From Rhizobium sp. N324 (GTDB taxonomy: Bacteria > Pseudomonadota > Alphaproteobacteria > Rhizobiales > Rhizobiaceae): a stretch of 64,000 nt of DNA. Positions 37,335-45,624 of the stretch are shown here, piece by piece (position 1 is the first letter of the stretch; each line of letters opens with the position of its first letter). The notes beneath the pieces are model-generated. The model searched no databases. It had not been told where the DNA came from and saw only the letters and a program-made list of their open reading frames with translations. The DNA is taken from the NCBI RefSeq assembly GCF_001664485.1, contig NZ_CP013630.1, forward strand, positions 1,987,001 to 2,051,000. Reading direction: 5' to 3'. A program made the position numbers and the translations under genes.

Positions 37335-39137
37335 ATGGCAGATCTCGTCGATCCGGTACAGCGCGCGTTTCTCGGTGTGGAGAAATCCGCGCTCGACAAT
37401 CGCTGGGTGGCGCGCCTCGATCAGGCCGGGCAGAACCGGGCGCTGGCCATGTCGCAAATCCACGGCATGCCGGATCTGATCGCCCGCGTGCTGGCCGGGC
37501 GCGGCGTGACGGTGGACGAGGCGATCGAATTCCTCGATCCGACGATCCGCGGCCTGATGCCCGATCCGCATGTTTTGACGGATTGCGAAAAGGCCGCCAC
37601 CCGCCTGGTGAGCGCCATCGAGCGCGGCGAGAACGTCGCGATCTTCGGCGACTACGATGTCGACGGTGCGGCCTCCTCGGCGCTGATGTTCCGCTTCCTC
37701 AGCCATTTCGGCGTCAAGGCGAACATCTATATTCCCGACCGCGTCTTCGAAGGCTACGGCCCCAACCCGGCGGCGATCAATCAACTGATCGACAATGGCG
37801 CCCGGCTGATCGTCACCGTCGATTGCGGCTCCACCAGCCACGAGGCGCTGGCGGCGGCCGCCGCCCGCAATATCGATGTCGTCGTCATCGATCACCACCA
37901 GGTGACACATGAGCTGCCGCCCTGCCATGCGCTGGTCAACCCGAACCGGGAGGACGATCTCTCGGGGCAGGGGCATCTTTGCGCCGCCGGTGTCGTCTTC
38001 ATGGTGCTGGTGGCAACGCTGAGGCTGCTGCGTGCGGCCGGCAACAAGGGCATCCTGGCGCTCGATCTGTTGCAATGGCTGGATATCGTCGCGCTTGCGA
38101 CCGTCTGCGATGTCGTGCCGCTGAAGGGCCTCAACCGCGCCTATGTGGTCAAGGGGCTGGTCGCGGCCCGCCACCAGAGCAATGCCGGCCTTGCAGCCCT
38201 CTTCCGCAAGGCAGGGCTCGCCGGCCCTGTGACACCCTATCATTTCGGCTTTCTGATCGGGCCGCGCATCAATGCCGGCGGGCGGATCGGCGACGCCGCA
38301 CTCGGAAGCCGCCTGCTGACGCTTGATGACGCCGGCGAGGCCGAAATGATCGCCCAGCGCCTGGATGAGCTCAACCGCGAGCGCCAGGCGATGGAGGCGC
38401 TTATGCTGCAGGAAGCGGAAGCCGAGGCGCTGGCCGAATATGGCGACGGCGAGGGCGCCTCCGTCATCGTCACCGCCCATGAAAAATGGCATCCCGGCAT
38501 CGTCGGGCTGATCGCGGCGCGGCTGAAGGAAAAGTTCAAACGGCCGGCCTTCGCGATTGCCTTCGATCCCTCCGGCCGCGGCACTGGCTCCGGCCGCTCC
38601 ATCAACGGCTTCGACATGGGCAGGATGGTGCGCGCCGCTGTCGACGAAGGGCTGCTGGTCAAAGGCGGCGGTCACGCCATGGCTGCGGGGCTGACGGTCG
38701 AGCGCGCCGATCTCGGCAGGCTGAGGACCTTCTTCACCGAGAAGTCGGCAAGAACGGTGGCGAGTCTTGTTGCGAATGAGACGCTGAAGATCGACGGTGC
38801 GATCGGCGCCAGCGGCGCCACGCTCGAACTGATTGACCGCCTGGAGGCTGCCGGCCCCTATGGCTCCGGCCACGCCCAGCCGCTCTTTGCCGTGCCGGCG
38901 CATCGTGTGCGCGATGCACGCCTGGTCGGTGAAAAACATGTGAAAGTGACGATGGAGGCAATGGATGGATCGCGGCTCGACGGCATCGCCTTCCGCGCCG
39001 CCGATACGGCTCTCGGCAACCTTCTCATCAGTTCCCGCGGCGCCAGCCTGCATGTCGCGGGTTCGCTCGGTGCCGATCATTATCAGGGCGCCCGCCGCAT
39101 CCAACTGCGTGTCTGCGATGCTGCGCCGGCAAAATAA
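37335..39137 (+). CDS. recJ: single-stranded-DNA-specific exonuclease RecJ
   Basis: A 5'-3' exonuclease of the DHH superfamily acting in recombination and mismatch repair. The 600 residues carry IFGDYDVDGAASSALMF (motif I, near residue 105), VTVDCGSTSHEAL, the DHH motif VVIDHHQVTHELPPCHAL, and the DHHA1 glycine motif KGGGHAMAAGLTV. The C-terminal part (about 460-600) is the OB-fold-like region. Start ATG at 37335. Confidence 0.96.
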   Translation: MADLVDPVQRAFLGVEKSALDNRWVARLDQAGQNRALAMSQIHGMPDLIARVLAGRGVTVDEAIEFLDPTIRGLMPDPHVLTDCEKAATRLVSAIERGENVAIFGDYDVDGAASSALMFRFLSHFGVKANIYIPDRVFEGYGPNPAAINQLIDNGARLIVTVDCGSTSHEALAAAAARNIDVVVIDHHQVTHELPPCHALVNPNREDDLSGQGHLCAAGVVFMVLVATLRLLRAAGNKGILALDLLQWLDIVALATVCDVVPLKGLNRAYVVKGLVAARHQSNAGLAALFRKAGLAGPVTPYHFGFLIGPRINAGGRIGDAALGSRLLTLDDAGEAEMIAQRLDELNRERQAMEALMLQEAEAEALAEYGDGEGASVIVTAHEKWHPGIVGLIAARLKEKFKRPAFAIAFDPSGRGTGSGRSINGFDMGRMVRAAVDEGLLVKGGGHAMAAGLTVERADLGRLRTFFTEKSARTVASLVANETLKIDGAIGASGATLELIDRLEAAGPYGSGHAQPLFAVPAHRVRDARLVGEKHVKVTMEAMDGSRLDGIAFRAADTALGNLLISSRGASLHVAGSLGADHYQGARRIQLRVCDAAPAK

Positions 39138-39181
39138 AATTGCCGCGCAAAAACGCTCATGATGACAAATTGGGAGAGAAG

Positions 39182-39288
39182 AAGTGGCACGCCCTAGGGG
39201 AGTCGAACCCCTCTTCCCAGAATGAAAATCTGGTGTCCTAACCGATAGACGAAGGGCGCTTCCTTCGTGGTGGCGCCCTTATAGTCAG
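39182..39288. repeat. 107-bp direct repeat containing tRNA-Glu(TTC), copy 1
   Basis: Every base of 39182-39288 is repeated at 40876-40982. The repeat covers the whole tRNA-Glu gene plus about 29 bp of 5' flank, ending in tatagtcag. The two copies bracket 1.6 kb containing a methyltransferase gene and tRNA debris. Confidence 0.9.
39185..39259 (-). tRNA. tRNA-Glu (anticodon TTC), copy 1
   Basis: A 75-base tRNA with encoded CCA. Acceptor strands GCGCCCT and AGGGCGT pair (with one G-U), the anticodon arm CCAGA/TCTGG presents TTC in loop TTTTCAT, and the T-arm AGGGG-TTCGACT-CCCCT is perfect. Identical to the copy at 40879-40953. Its product is also the type of substrate used by the GatCAB-dependent pathway for related glutamyl-tRNA. 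Confidence 0.96.
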
Positions 39289-39664
39289 CACCTTCAAAAG
39301 CCGCAAGCGCCAAGGCGCGAAAAAATGATCGTTTTCGGCATTCTTTTGCTGTCGTGATTAACCACCGCGACGCCGGATACAGGCGCGCCGGCTCTAACCA
39401 TTGAGCTACAGGCCCTCGGGTCGGGTGTCCGGCGCCTTGGTGCCGGAGGCCGGCACCGTAATGCCGGGGCAATGGTTCCCGCAGCACGGGTTCCGCTCTA
39501 ACGCACATCCGAGGGAGCCACGATCACTTCGGCCTGCGCGTCGTCCAGACGCCTCGGCCAGACCTCGTCGATCGGCGGTCATTACCGGGACTGCCACTCC
39601 AAGACGCCAGATAGCCAATCCCACCGCCCCCAATCAACTGGCGAGGTTGAAGGGATCCACGGCT
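39289..39664. other. Intergenic stretch inside the tRNA-flanked segment
   Basis: Apart from the tRNA-like relic at 39387-39415, no supported gene lies here. Frames in the region are tRNA shadows or lack start signals. The text is probably debris from repeated insertion and deletion next to the tRNA genes. Confidence 0.5.
39387..39415 (-). pseudogene. 5' fragment of a tRNA-Met-like gene
   Basis: On the minus strand the 29 bases read GGGCCTGTAGCTCAATGGTT followed by AGAGCCGGC, matching the acceptor strand and D-arm of an alphaproteobacterial tRNA, most like tRNA-Met(CAT). The anticodon arm, T-arm and CCA end do not follow, so it is a broken gene. Confidence 0.65.
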
Positions 39665-39796
39665 ATGTCGACTTCACCTAAAGAACTAGGCTTGGTGAAA
39701 TGGCCGCGCAAGGCACCAACTATCGATGATCTAGCCACTGGTTGCCAATTCACGGAGGATGGAAAAGAAGGAGCATGCCGCTCGATGAGCGGATAG
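39665..39796 (+). CDS. possible 43-aa upstream ORF overlapping the methyltransferase start
   Basis: An ATG at 39665, with GAAGGGAT about 10 bp upstream, opens a 43-codon frame (MSTSPKELGLVKWPRKAPTI and onward) that ends 22 bp inside the methyltransferase gene. It could be a leader peptide coupling translation or the remnant of a lost gene. No similarity is recognised. Confidence 0.3.
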   Translation: MSTSPKELGLVKWPRKAPTIDDLATGCQFTEDGKEGACRSMSG

Positions 39797-40530
39797 CGCA
39801 TGCGTCCGAGTTACCGGGAGCCTACATGCTTCATATCGCTAATATTGCGCCACCTCGGTTCAGGCTATGGACGCGTGCTTCACGAGAATGGCGCCGTGGT
39901 GAGCCCGAGCTTCGGATCCTCGACAGATTATGCCGTCGGAACCAGACTGCAATCGATATAGGTGCGAACTACGGTATCTATTCTTGGTTCTTGACCAAGT
40001 ATGCGCGCGATGTCGTCGCCTTCGAACCTCAGCCTAACATGGTAGCTTTTCTCAAGGCTGCGCTTGGTTCGTCGGTTCGGGTCGAGCAGGTCGCACTTTC
40101 CGACAGCGATGGCGTTGCAACGATGCGGATTCCCCGTGATCAGTTCATGGATGGCTGCGCCACGATTGAGGACCAGAATACGCTTTCGACGCAAAATGTC
40201 GCAGAAATTTCCGTTCCAACCCGTCGTTTGGACAGCTATCAGTTCGGCACTGTAGGCTTCATTAAGATCGACGTTGAAGGGCACGAACTAAAAGTACTCG
40301 AAGGCGCAGAGGCTATATTGAACCGGTATCGCCCAAACCTGCTCATCGAAGCGGAAGACCGACATCGACCCAACGCTGTCGCCAGTTTGATCGACTATCT
40401 TAAGCCGTTTGGATATTCTGTATATTGCCTGAAAGATCGAAAATTTCGTTCCCTGTCGATCGACGACATCCGGAAGGGCTCTGCCGGAACGCCTTATAAC
40501 TACGTCTTTTCTATCCGCGAGGATCTATAA
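39775..40530 (+). CDS. FkbM family SAM-dependent methyltransferase
   Basis: A 251-residue methyltransferase. The SAM-binding motif AIDIGANYGIYSWFLTKYA begins near residue 57, followed by VVAFEPQPNMVAFLK. The FkbM signature GFIKIDVEGHELKVLEGAEA is near residue 160. The ATG at 39775 follows AAGGAG closely; a TTG at 39742 is an alternative. Relatives methylate sugars or polyketides, often in surface polysaccharide loci. Codon use is less GC-biased than in the neighbours, and the gene sits between tRNA-Glu repeats, both signs of acquisition by transfer. Confidence 0.85.
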   Translation: MPLDERIAHASELPGAYMLHIANIAPPRFRLWTRASREWRRGEPELRILDRLCRRNQTAIDIGANYGIYSWFLTKYARDVVAFEPQPNMVAFLKAALGSSVRVEQVALSDSDGVATMRIPRDQFMDGCATIEDQNTLSTQNVAEISVPTRRLDSYQFGTVGFIKIDVEGHELKVLEGAEAILNRYRPNLLIEAEDRHRPNAVASLIDYLKPFGYSVYCLKDRKFRSLSIDDIRKGSAGTPYNYVFSIREDL

Positions 40531-40732
40531 AGAGCCTTTCGTGTGCCCCCGTGCTTACCACCCCGACGACCGAGCGGCTGCAAGAAGCATCTGCGCCAGG
40601 ATATTTTATCGGCCGTTGAGGACGGCTTAAACGCTTCTTGAGCCGCTCTTAAAACCTGATTGGGCTTTTTCAAAAAATCCGACCTCCTGTCAAATTTCGC
40701 AAAATTGCGTCCGATTTAGACGAGAGGAATAG

Positions 40733-40806
40733 TGGTACGCCCTAGGGAGTCGAACCCCTCTTTACAGAATGAGAATCTGTCGTCCTAACCGATAGACGAA
40801 GGGCGC
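40733..40806 (-). tRNA. tRNA-Glu (anticodon CTC), possibly defective
   Basis: A 74-base tRNA-like gene with CCA. Acceptor arms GCGCCCT/AGGGCGT are intact and the anticodon arm ACAGA/TCTGT presents CTC in loop TTCTCAT. The T-arm reads AGGGG-TTCGACT-CCCT, one C short of the 5-bp stem found in both tRNA-Glu(TTC) copies. The missing base would shorten the stem or force a bulge, so function is uncertain. GAG codons can be read by the TTC tRNA. Confidence 0.75.
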
Positions 40807-40875
40807 AAACCGTTCGCTAAATAGGCGTGCGCGCCAGCTTCTGCAAGCGGATGCGATAGCTTCTATATGGAGAGA

Positions 40876-40982
40876 AAGTGGCACGCCCTAGGGGAGTCGA
40901 ACCCCTCTTCCCAGAATGAAAATCTGGTGTCCTAACCGATAGACGAAGGGCGCTTCCTTCGTGGTGGCGCCCTTATAGTCAG
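40876..40982. repeat. 107-bp direct repeat containing tRNA-Glu(TTC), copy 2
   Basis: Identical over its full length to 39182-39288. Beyond the repeat the flanks diverge (cattttg here against cacctt at copy 1), which sets the right limit of the duplication. Confidence 0.9.
40879..40953 (-). tRNA. tRNA-Glu (anticodon TTC), copy 2
   Basis: A 75-base tRNA identical to 39185-39259, with perfect acceptor, anticodon and T-arms and encoded CCA. It lies inside the second 107-bp repeat. Confidence 0.96.
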
Positions 40983-41152
40983 GCATTTTGAATCCCGCAA
41001 GCGGGAAATGCGGTTTTCTTTCAAAAAAATGACAAGAAATCCTGCTGCGTCGCAGACGCCGATTATTGAAGCTGAATCAATAGGCTGCCGGTTATTTCTT
41101 GAACAGGACGAGACGGCGCTGCCCTTTACGTAATGCGCAGATCGCGCGGCCG

Positions 41153-42199
41153 TCAGATCGCTCTTGCGGTCGCCATGGGCGCACGTTTGCCGCCGCAGCC
41201 CCAGTTCCAGTCGCGGCTTTTGCCGGTATCGAGATGGACCGACTCCGTGTGGCAATAGGTGCCGACGCCGCCGCGGTTCGGCAGCGAGCGGATATAGGCG
41301 GCAATATCCCATTTCGTCACGCCGTCGATCTGGATATCGGCCGCTTCGCAGCTTTTGTGCATCGATTCGTCGGCGCCGCCGACCAGGCGGTTATGCTCTT
41401 CGTCCCGATAGCCTGAGGTGACGATAACAGGCCGGCCGAAATGGCCTTCCACAGTCTTGATCACGTTCAGAAGCTCGGGCTTGAAACAGCCGACCTCGAC
41501 CTTGTCGTTCTGGACGTGCAGCCCGTTCGGCGCGACGCGCGTCATGCCGGGCAGGGAGGCTTTCTGCAAAAGGCCGGAGAGGCTGCCGAGCAGGTTCTGC
41601 TTCGGTGCGCTGTAGAGCGCATTCATCGTCGGAGCGGGATGGCCGTCCGTCGCCAGCGACGCCGTTTGCACCGGCGCAATCTGCGTGCTGCCATTCTGCG
41701 AGGATTGCTGCGGCAGCACAGGCACCGCCGGCTGCTCTGATCCGGGTTGCTGACTGTAGACGCTGCTTCTTGCGGGTGCTGCACCGCCAACCGGCGCATA
41801 GGCCTGCGGCTGAATGACCGTCGACGTGCTGTTGTTCTGCGGCGCCGGCTGATGATCGGAAAAGATGCTCATCGCCTGCGCGTTGATCCGGGTCGACTGC
41901 AGCACGAGCCCGCCGATATTGGCCGGTGCCGCCGCCGGATCGGCCGGCGGGACGGGGGCATTCGGATCTGCTGCCACGGCCTGGGGCATGGCTTGAGCGC
42001 CGGAGACATTGACGAGCCGGGGATCGGTGTAGACCGAGCGTGGGGCAGGGCTTGCCGGTGCTGCTGCGGCAAGCGCAGGTGCGGCTGCCTGCGGCGCTGG
42101 AACCGCTGCGGCGGAATCGAGCGCCTTCTGGTCCGAGGCGCAACCGGACAGCGCCAGTACCGAGGTGGCGATCAGCAAAGCGCCCGTCAGGGACATCCG
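41153..42199 (-). CDS. lipoprotein with M15-type (DUF882/YcbK-like) peptidase domain
   Basis: Starting at the ATG at 42199 the product has 348 residues: lipoprotein signal (LLIATSVLALSGC), a long Ala/Pro/Gln-rich linker to about residue 215, and a C-terminal zinc peptidase-like domain. Visible metal-site text is VTSGYRDEEHNRLVGGADES, MHKSCEAADIQIDG (H and D ligands) and TESVHLDTG (last His). Members cleave peptidoglycan peptides. The envelope location and linker suggest reach across the periplasm. The substrate is inferred from the family only. Confidence 0.87.
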   Translation of the reverse strand, partial: RMSLTGALLIATSVLALSGCASDQKALDSAAAVPAPQAAAPALAAAAPASPAPRSVYTDPRLVNVSGAQAMPQAVAADPNAPVPPADPAAAPANIGGLVLQSTRINAQAMSIFSDHQPAPQNNSTSTVIQPQAYAPVGGAAPARSSVYSQQPGSEQPAVPVLPQQSSQNGSTQIAPVQTASLATDGHPAPTMNALYSAPKQNLLGSLSGLLQKASLPGMTRVAPNGLHVQNDKVEVGCFKPELLNVIKTVEGHFGRPVIVTSGYRDEEHNRLVGGADESMHKSCEAADIQIDGVTKWDIAAYIRSLPNRGGVGTYCHTESVHLDTGKSRDWNWGCGGKRAPMATARAI

Positions 42200-42346
42200 C
42201 ATCTCAATGTTACGCAAGCGACAGTCTCCAGTTGATGCGGAAAATGGCCGAAAGCCGCCATCTTCCGCTTCGAGTCGTCCGGAGATTGCCTGCGGGGCCG
42301 GATCGCAGCAAGCGTCAAGGCGCCGGCCGGACCCGAAATCGCAAAA

Positions 42347-42374
42347 GCCGCAAGCCTCGCAAAAGCCTTGCGGC
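42347..42374 (-). terminator. Likely terminator of gloA
   Basis: An 8-bp perfect stem (42347-42354 with 42367-42374) lies 9 bp beyond the gloA stop. It is flanked on the left by four A, giving U residues at the RNA 3' end in the minus direction. Confidence 0.6.
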
Positions 42375-42382
42375 GAAAAGCC

Positions 42383-42823
42383 TTACCAGGCGCCGGTATT
42401 GCCCATGGAGACCCAGGGTTCGGCGGCGGCAAGCGGGCTGCCCTTCTGCAGGATTTCAATCGAGATGCCGTCGGGCGAGCGCACGAAGGCCATGTTGCCG
42501 TCGCGCGGCGGCCGGTTGATGGTGATGCCGTTGTCCATCAGATTCTGGCAGGTTGCGTAAATGTCGTCGACCTCATAGGCGAGGTGGCCGAAATTGCGTC
42601 CTCCGCTATAATCTTCCGTGTCCCAGTTATAGGTAAGCTCGAGGCAGGGAGCCTTTTCGCTGCGCGCACGGTCGAGATCGTCGCGAGCAGCCAGGAAAAC
42701 CAGGGTGAATCGGCCCTTTTCGTTTTCGTGACGGCGGATCTCCTCCAGCCCGAACAGCGTGGTGTAAAAGGCGAGTGAAGCATCCAGGTCTTTGACGCGA
42801 ACCATTGTGTGGAGATAACGCAT
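42383..42823 (-). CDS. gloA: lactoylglutathione lyase (glyoxalase I)
   Basis: Converts the methylglyoxal-glutathione adduct to lactoylglutathione. A 146-residue VOC-fold protein beginning MRYLHTMVRVKDLDASLAFY; metal ligands are His5, a Glu in CLELTYNWD, His in NFGHLAYEVDDIY and Glu in ISIEIL. Text such as YTTLFGLEEIRRHENEKGRF and FVRSPDG is family-typical. Monocistronic by position, with a hairpin terminator following. Confidence 0.94.
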   Translation of the reverse strand: MRYLHTMVRVKDLDASLAFYTTLFGLEEIRRHENEKGRFTLVFLAARDDLDRARSEKAPCLELTYNWDTEDYSGGRNFGHLAYEVDDIYATCQNLMDNGITINRPPRDGNMAFVRSPDGISIEILQKGSPLAAAEPWVSMGNTGAW

Positions 42824-43018
42824 TCTATCTACTCCTTTATTGGGTCTGGCTTTTTCGGCGAGCTGAGGTCAGCCTCGGGCAAGTCATCGATATAAAATGT
42901 GCAGTTGGGAATAACCGAAAACTAGGACTTGCGCTTATCCGTTACCAAGATGTTAATCTTGATTTCAAGAATCAGTTAACCGTAACAGTGTGACGCGTAT
43001 TCGAGGGGCTGGCGACAA

Positions 43019-43597
43019 ATGGCTGACAGGATTTCATCGAACGAATACTCCGACCTTGACGAGCTATCGGCAGAGGCGGTCGATCTTGTTGAAATCACCG
43101 GCGTCGTCAAGTGGTTCGACGTCGCCAAGGGTTTCGGCTTCATCGTGCCCGACAACGGCATGCAGGATGTTCTCCTGCACGTGACCTGCCTGCGCCGCGA
43201 CGGTTACCAGACGATTCTCGAGGGAACGCGCATCGTCGCCCTCATCCAGCGCCGCGAGCGCGGCTACCAGGCCTTCAAGATCCTGTCGATGGACCAGTCG
43301 ACTGCGGTTCATCCCTCGCAGCTGCCGCCGGTGCGCACGCATGTGCAGGTCACCGCGACGAGCGGTCTCGAGCGTGCGCTCGTCAAGTGGTTCAACCGCA
43401 CCAAGGGCTTCGGCTTTCTGACGCGCGGCGAGGGCACGGAAGACATCTTCGTGCACATGGAAACGCTGCGCCGCTTCGGCCTGACGGAGTTGCGCCCGGG
43501 CCAGGTGGTGCTCGTGCGCTTCGGCGACGGCGAAAAGGGCCTGATGGCCGCGGAAATCCATCCCGACATTCCGAGCCCGGCCAGCCGGTCGCATTGA
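43019..43597 (+). CDS. double cold-shock domain protein
   Basis: A 192-residue protein with two cold-shock domains joined by a linker. The first (about residues 22-90) has the RNP motifs [18 protein letters not shown] and DVLLHV; the second (about 120-188) has [18 protein letters not shown] and DIFVHME. The first deviates slightly at RNP2 (LLHV). It should bind single-stranded RNA or DNA. Tandem CSD proteins of this length are usual in alphaproteobacteria. The DUF192 gene follows after 1 bp, implying an operon. Confidence 0.92.
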   Translation: MADRISSNEYSDLDELSAEAVDLVEITGVVKWFDVAKGFGFIVPDNGMQDVLLHVTCLRRDGYQTILEGTRIVALIQRRERGYQAFKILSMDQSTAVHPSQLPPVRTHVQVTATSGLERALVKWFNRTKGFGFLTRGEGTEDIFVHMETLRRFGLTELRPGQVVLVRFGDGEKGLMAAEIHPDIPSPASRSH

Positions 43598-43598
43598 T

Positions 43599-44087
43599 AT
43601 GCGTGACCTCGTTTTTCTTCATGCGATCAAAAGCGCCATCCTGGCGCTTTTTTTCATGGTCGCCCTGCCGGCTTTCGGCCAGGAGCAGATCCGCTTCGAC
43701 AAGGAGCCGCTGCTCATCCAGACCGCCGCGGGCAAAGTGCTGCATTTTACCGTCGAGATCGCCTCGACTCCCGATCAGCGCGCCTACGGGCTGATGTTTC
43801 GCAAGGCGATGGCCGATGATGCCGGCATGATCTTCGATTTCGACGAACCCCGGCGCGTCACCATGTGGATGGAAAACACCATCCTGCCGCTCGACATGCT
43901 TTTTGCCGATGAGACCGGCACAATCCGCCACATCAAGGAAAACGCAGTGCCTTATTCCCGCGATATCATCGATTCGATGGGCAAGGTGAAATACGTCGTC
44001 GAACTCAATGCTGGCATCGTCGGCAAACTCGCGATCAAATCGGGCGACAGAATCGTCAGCGCCACGACGACGAAGAAGTCGAAGTGA
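43599..44087 (+). CDS. DUF192 family exported protein
   Basis: A 162-residue protein with a signal peptide (SAILALFFMVALPAFG) and a DUF192 domain: IASTPDQRAYGLMFRKAM, GMIFDFDEPRRVTMWMENTI and LPLDMLFADETGTI, ending VVELNAGIVGKLAIKSGDRI. Function of DUF192 is unknown. It is translationally linked to the cold-shock gene (1-bp gap). It is the last chromosomal gene before the prophage attachment site. Confidence 0.9.
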   Translation: MRDLVFLHAIKSAILALFFMVALPAFGQEQIRFDKEPLLIQTAAGKVLHFTVEIASTPDQRAYGLMFRKAMADDAGMIFDFDEPRRVTMWMENTILPLDMLFADETGTIRHIKENAVPYSRDIIDSMGKVKYVVELNAGIVGKLAIKSGDRIVSATTTKKSK

Positions 44088-44119
44088 CGTGACCGGGCGG
44101 CTTCAAGTCATTGAATTTG

Positions 44120-44171
44120 TGGCGACCCCTGCAGGAATCGAACCTGCGACAACCTGCTTAGAAGGCAGGTG
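44120..44171 (-). other. attL: 3' half of tRNA-Arg(TCT), prophage attachment site
   Basis: On the minus strand the 52 bases contain the anticodon arm CCTGC-CTTCTAA-GCAGG (anticodon TCT), a perfect T-arm around TTCGATT, the acceptor 3' strand AGGGGTC, and CCA at 44120-44122. The expected D-arm and 5' acceptor strand are absent: beyond 44171 the text is unrelated to a tRNA. The integrase gene begins 160 bp to the right. Integration into a tRNA 3' half is usual for tyrosine recombinases, so the 5' half with a restored 3' half should lie at the right end, outside the window. Confidence 0.85.
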
Positions 44172-44329
44172 ACGCCTCCTAACTCCGCCAATCAGTTGAT
44201 ATCAACAGGTTTCGTTGAAAGCCATAGAATCAAGGGCTTGCAGGGCATGTGGTCGATCGTGATAATAACAATCACAATCACGACGTGTCACCTATCCGCC
44301 GTTACCCCGGCGTTACCCTGGATAAAGCG

Positions 44330-45571
44330 ATGGCAAAAGCCCTTACCGTCCGCGCGATCGAAGCAATCAAAAAGCCGGAAGCCCGACAGGAGATCCCCGA
44401 CGGCGGACTGCCCGGACTTTATCTGATCGTGCAGCCCTCGGGGTTGATGAGCTGGGCCATCCGCTACAGGTTTGAGGGAAAGCCGAAGAAGTTCACGATC
44501 GGTCCCGTACCTCTTTATTCGCTGGCGAAAGCTCGTGACGAGGCAGCGAAACTTTTGCGCGATGTTACTGAGGGTAGGGATCCCGCGACAGCCAAGGCAT
44601 CCCAGAGAGCGCTAAAGCTCGACATCGTCGACGACGCTATCAACGAATTCCTCAGGCGATATGTGGAGAAGAAGAACCGGCCCTCGACGATCAAGGAAAG
44701 GACGCGCCTCTTCAAAAAAGACTTCCGCCCCAAGTTTGGGAAGCGGACAATGAGGAGCCTTACCAGACACGAGATTTCGACCCATCTGGATGCCGTGGCA
44801 GATCGGGCGCCTATAGTTGCCAACCGGCTTCTTTCCTTGCTCTCGAAGTTTTTCAATTGGGCTGTCCAAAAGGACATCATCGATAGCTCGCCGATGGAAA
44901 ATAAGATCGACAAGCCCAGCGAAGAGACCACCCGCGACCGAATTTTGACAGATGCGGAGATCAGGCTTGTATGGCTGGCATCCGCCAAGCTTGGTTACCC
45001 CTTCGGGCCAATGGTTCGGCTGCTGCTTCTGACCGCCCAGCGCCGAAGCGAGGTTTCAGGGGCTACGTGGCCTGAAATATATCTCAAAGGGAACGATCAA
45101 CAGTGGGTCATCCCACCTGAGCGGGCGAAAAATCGCAAAGAGCACTTTGTCGCTCTTACGGCGGAAGCCATCAGAGAAATCGAGGCATTGCCGAAGATCC
45201 GGCCAGCCGAGGCCGAGGAGGCAGCTTTCCTTTTCACCACAACGGGCGTGACAAAAGTCTCGGGCTATGGTCGAGCCAAAAAGAACCTTGATGCGGAAAT
45301 GGTCAAACTTGCCAAAGAGGAAGCGCAGGAGCGGGGGCAGTCCCCGAATAAACTGGAACTCGAACCATGGACATTTCACGATCTGAGGCGAACAGCAGCG
45401 AGTGGCATGGCTCGCTTAGGTGTTCCCGTGCATGTCGTCGAAGCAGTGATCAACCACCGCTCGGGAACGATCAAGGGCGTGGCGGCCGTCTACAATCGAT
45501 ATGACTATGCTGACGAAAAGCGAGCCGCGTTGACCGCATGGTCGACCCTTGTGGCCCAGATCGTCGCATGA
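44330..45571 (+). CDS. phage tyrosine-type integrase
   Basis: A 413-residue site-specific recombinase: an N-terminal arm-binding DUF4102-like domain (MAKALTVRAIEAIKKPEARQ, GLPGLYLIVQPSG), a SAM-like core-binding domain (about residues 95-190), and a catalytic domain with the first Arg in TAQRRSEVSGATW, H-x-x-R in FHDLRRTAASGMARLGV and the nucleophile Tyr in AAVYNRYDY. The ATG at 44330 starts at the family-typical residue; a GTG at 44249 is possible. Adjacent to the attachment site, as expected. Confidence 0.93.
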   Translation: MAKALTVRAIEAIKKPEARQEIPDGGLPGLYLIVQPSGLMSWAIRYRFEGKPKKFTIGPVPLYSLAKARDEAAKLLRDVTEGRDPATAKASQRALKLDIVDDAINEFLRRYVEKKNRPSTIKERTRLFKKDFRPKFGKRTMRSLTRHEISTHLDAVADRAPIVANRLLSLLSKFFNWAVQKDIIDSSPMENKIDKPSEETTRDRILTDAEIRLVWLASAKLGYPFGPMVRLLLLTAQRRSEVSGATWPEIYLKGNDQQWVIPPERAKNRKEHFVALTAEAIREIEALPKIRPAEAEEAAFLFTTTGVTKVSGYGRAKKNLDAEMVKLAKEEAQERGQSPNKLELEPWTFHDLRRTAASGMARLGVPVHVVEAVINHRSGTIKGVAAVYNRYDYADEKRAALTAWSTLVAQIVA

Positions 45572-45624
45572 CCATAGGCCATTCATTTCGCGCGCCTGGT
45601 CTCCAGTAGCTAGCTCGCTCCCTG

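Noticed and set aside
39194..39508. Minus-strand frame of 104 aa across the tRNA-Glu region
   Set aside because: Its text (GPVAQWLEPARLYPASR) is translation of tRNA sequence, not protein.
44120..44171. A functional tRNA or tmRNA at the attachment site
   Set aside because: Only the anticodon arm to the CCA end is present; no D-arm or 5' acceptor strand can be formed with the adjacent sequence.
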